From Saccoglossus kowalevskii (lineage: Eukaryota; Hemichordata; Enteropneusta; Harrimaniidae), in assembly GCF_000003605.2 (NCBI RefSeq), contig NW_003155122.1:1-20731 (forward strand): a stretch of DNA of 20,731 nt, read 5' to 3'. A program made the translations under genes and the position numbers. The notes below the pieces were generated by a model. That model did no database searches, was not told the origin of the DNA, and saw nothing but the letters and a program-made list of their open reading frames with translations. Shown here piece by piece: positions 19,701 to 20,731 of the stretch (positions within the stretch are counted from its first letter, which is position 1; each line of letters opens with the position of its first letter).

Positions 19701-20724
19701 CTTGGCTCACGGTGTAAATTTAGAGGCTTAGCCACCTATGTATTAATGTCACTTTGTACTACAGTACTTGGCTAACGGTGAAAATTTAGGGGTTTAGCCA
19801 CCTATGTATTAATGTCACTTTGTACTACACTACTTGGCTAACGGTGTAAATTTAGGGGTTTAGCCACTCATGTATTAATGTCACTTTGTACTAGAGTACT
19901 TGGCTCACGGTGTAAATTTAGAGGTTTAGCCACCTATGTATTAATGTCACTTTGTACAACAGTACATGGCTCACGGTGTAAATTTAGAAGCTTAGCCACC
20001 TATGTATTAATGTCACTTTGTACAACAGTACTCGGCTCACTGTGTAAATTTAGAAGCTTAGCCACCTATGTATTATTGTCACTTTGTACTACAGTACTTG
20101 GCTCACGCTGTAATTTTAGAGGCTTAGCCACATGTGTATTAATGTCACTTTGTACTACAGTACTTGGCTCACGGTGTAAATTTAGAAGCTTAGCCACCTA
20201 TGTATTAATGTCACTTTGTACAACAGTACTCGGCTCACTGTGTAAATTTAGAAGCTTAGCCACCTATGTATTCACTTTGTACTACAGTACTTGGCTCTCG
20301 GTGTAAATTTAGAGGCTTAGCCACCTATGTATTATTGTCACTTTGTACTACAGTACTTGGCTCACGCTGTAAATTTAGAGGCTTAGCCACTCATGTATTA
20401 ATGTCACTTTGTACTACAGTACTTGGCTCACGGTGTAAATTTAGAGGCTTAGCCACCTATGTATTAATGTCACTTTGTACTACAGTACTTGGCTAACGGT
20501 GTAAATTTAGGGGTTTAGCCACCTATGTATTAATGTCACTTTGTACTACACTACTTGGCTAACGGTGTAAATTTAGGGGTTTAGCCACTCATGTATTAAT
20601 GTCACTTTGTACTACAGTACTCGGCTGACGGCGTAAATTTAGAGGCTTAGCCACCTATGTATTAACCTCACTTTGTACAACAGTACTTGGCTCTCGGTGT
20701 AAATTTAGAGGCTTAGCCACCTAT

Positions 20725-20731
20725 TGATGAA
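20725..20731. other. Departure from monomer at window end, possible array edge
   Basis: After CCACCTAT the monomer always continues GTATTAATG or a close variant, but here it reads TGATGAA. Seven bases are too few to distinguish an array boundary from a small indel or an assembly end. Confidence 0.35.

Larger units (their letters stand above)
1..20731 (+). repeat. 66-bp satellite array spanning the whole window
   Basis: Every stretch of the window aligns to one 66-bp monomer, repeated head to tail about 314 times without inversion or interruption by unique DNA. A clean copy is 9203-9268. Its landmarks in order are ATGTATTAATG, TCACTTT, the dyad GTACTACAGTAC, TTGGCTCACGG, the palindrome TAAATTTA, and GAGGCTTAGCCACCT. 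GC is about 39% in the consensus. Monomers differ mostly by point changes at a limited set of positions and by a few small indels (-1, -3, -5, +6). Those variants are shared by distant copies and define three HOR families. No transposon ends, tRNA, rRNA or unique gene is visible. HOR organisation is typical of eukaryotic centromeric or heterochromatic satellites; that assignment is inference, as I cannot match this monomer to a named satellite. Confidence 0.97.
18891..20731 (+). repeat. H3-type satellite block 3
   Basis: The GGCTAACGG/GGGG monomers lie at about 18919, 19837 and 20558; the last interval is 721 bp (11 monomers minus 5), the 5 bp being a deletion near 20270 (ATGTATTCACTTTG) that is also present near 14914. 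The final part (about 20490-20724) matches 14480-14713 at offset 6011, including the rare GGCTGACGGCG. The last seven bases (20725-20731) do not follow the monomer. Confidence 0.85.

Noticed and set aside
1-20731. CRISPR array
   Set aside because: There are no unique spacers: the whole 66-bp period is conserved, with no alternation of constant repeat and variable spacer.
1-20731. Cysteine-rich repeat protein or toxin/antifreeze-like peptide array
   Set aside because: The two cysteines per 22 residues come from TGT in the repeat. There is no signal peptide or flanking domain, and frames are disrupted in most blocks.
1-20731. Telomeric repeat, transposon terminal repeats or embedded insertion element
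   Set aside because: No short telomeric tandem unit, no poly-A tail, no target-site duplication and no stretch of non-satellite DNA occurs anywhere in the window.
1-20731. tRNA, rRNA or riboswitch
   Set aside because: The only stems are the two monomer dyads; no cloverleaf, conserved rRNA segment or unique structured region is visible.

Overview
The whole window is one uninterrupted tandem-repeat (satellite) array. The basic monomer is 66 bp, with roughly 314 head-to-tail copies, all in the same orientation and about 39% GC. A clean representative copy lies at 9203-9268. I see no unique-sequence gene, RNA gene, transposon, CRISPR array or bacterial operon signal. Thousands of bases of satellite with nested higher-order repeats (HORs) point to a eukaryotic genome, in a heterochromatic, centromeric, subtelomeric or similar compartment. 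The species cannot be told from this sequence.

Three monomer families alternate along the window. HOR1 is a 16-monomer unit of 1052 bp (16 x 66 minus one 1-bp and one 3-bp deletion); it fills about 1-3545 and 5636-8350. HOR2 is marked by two 6-bp insertions, each creating a perfect 10-bp palindrome; it fills about 8351-13205 and 16227-18890 and contains a 2400-bp period. The third family (H3) is a looser set marked by monomers with a TAA-creating variant and a GGGG run; it fills about 3546-5635, 13206-15480 and 18891-20731. A mixed stretch at 15481-16226 holds a 462-bp duplication. Large collinear duplications link distant blocks (offsets 7346, 8408 and 4330 bp), so the array has grown by repeated segmental duplication and unequal exchange.

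Because 66 is a multiple of 3 and the consensus has one stop-free forward frame (a 22-residue peptide per monomer), long open frames appear by default. The longest run is 8683-12798, broken by a single TAG. I do not annotate these as genes. The absence of frame-breaking indels in HOR2 and the large share of synonymous differences are reported as testable observations. Each monomer also carries two dyad symmetries, one of them a 32-bp concentric dyad, which may be structural or protein-binding elements. The last seven bases depart from the repeat and could be the array edge.
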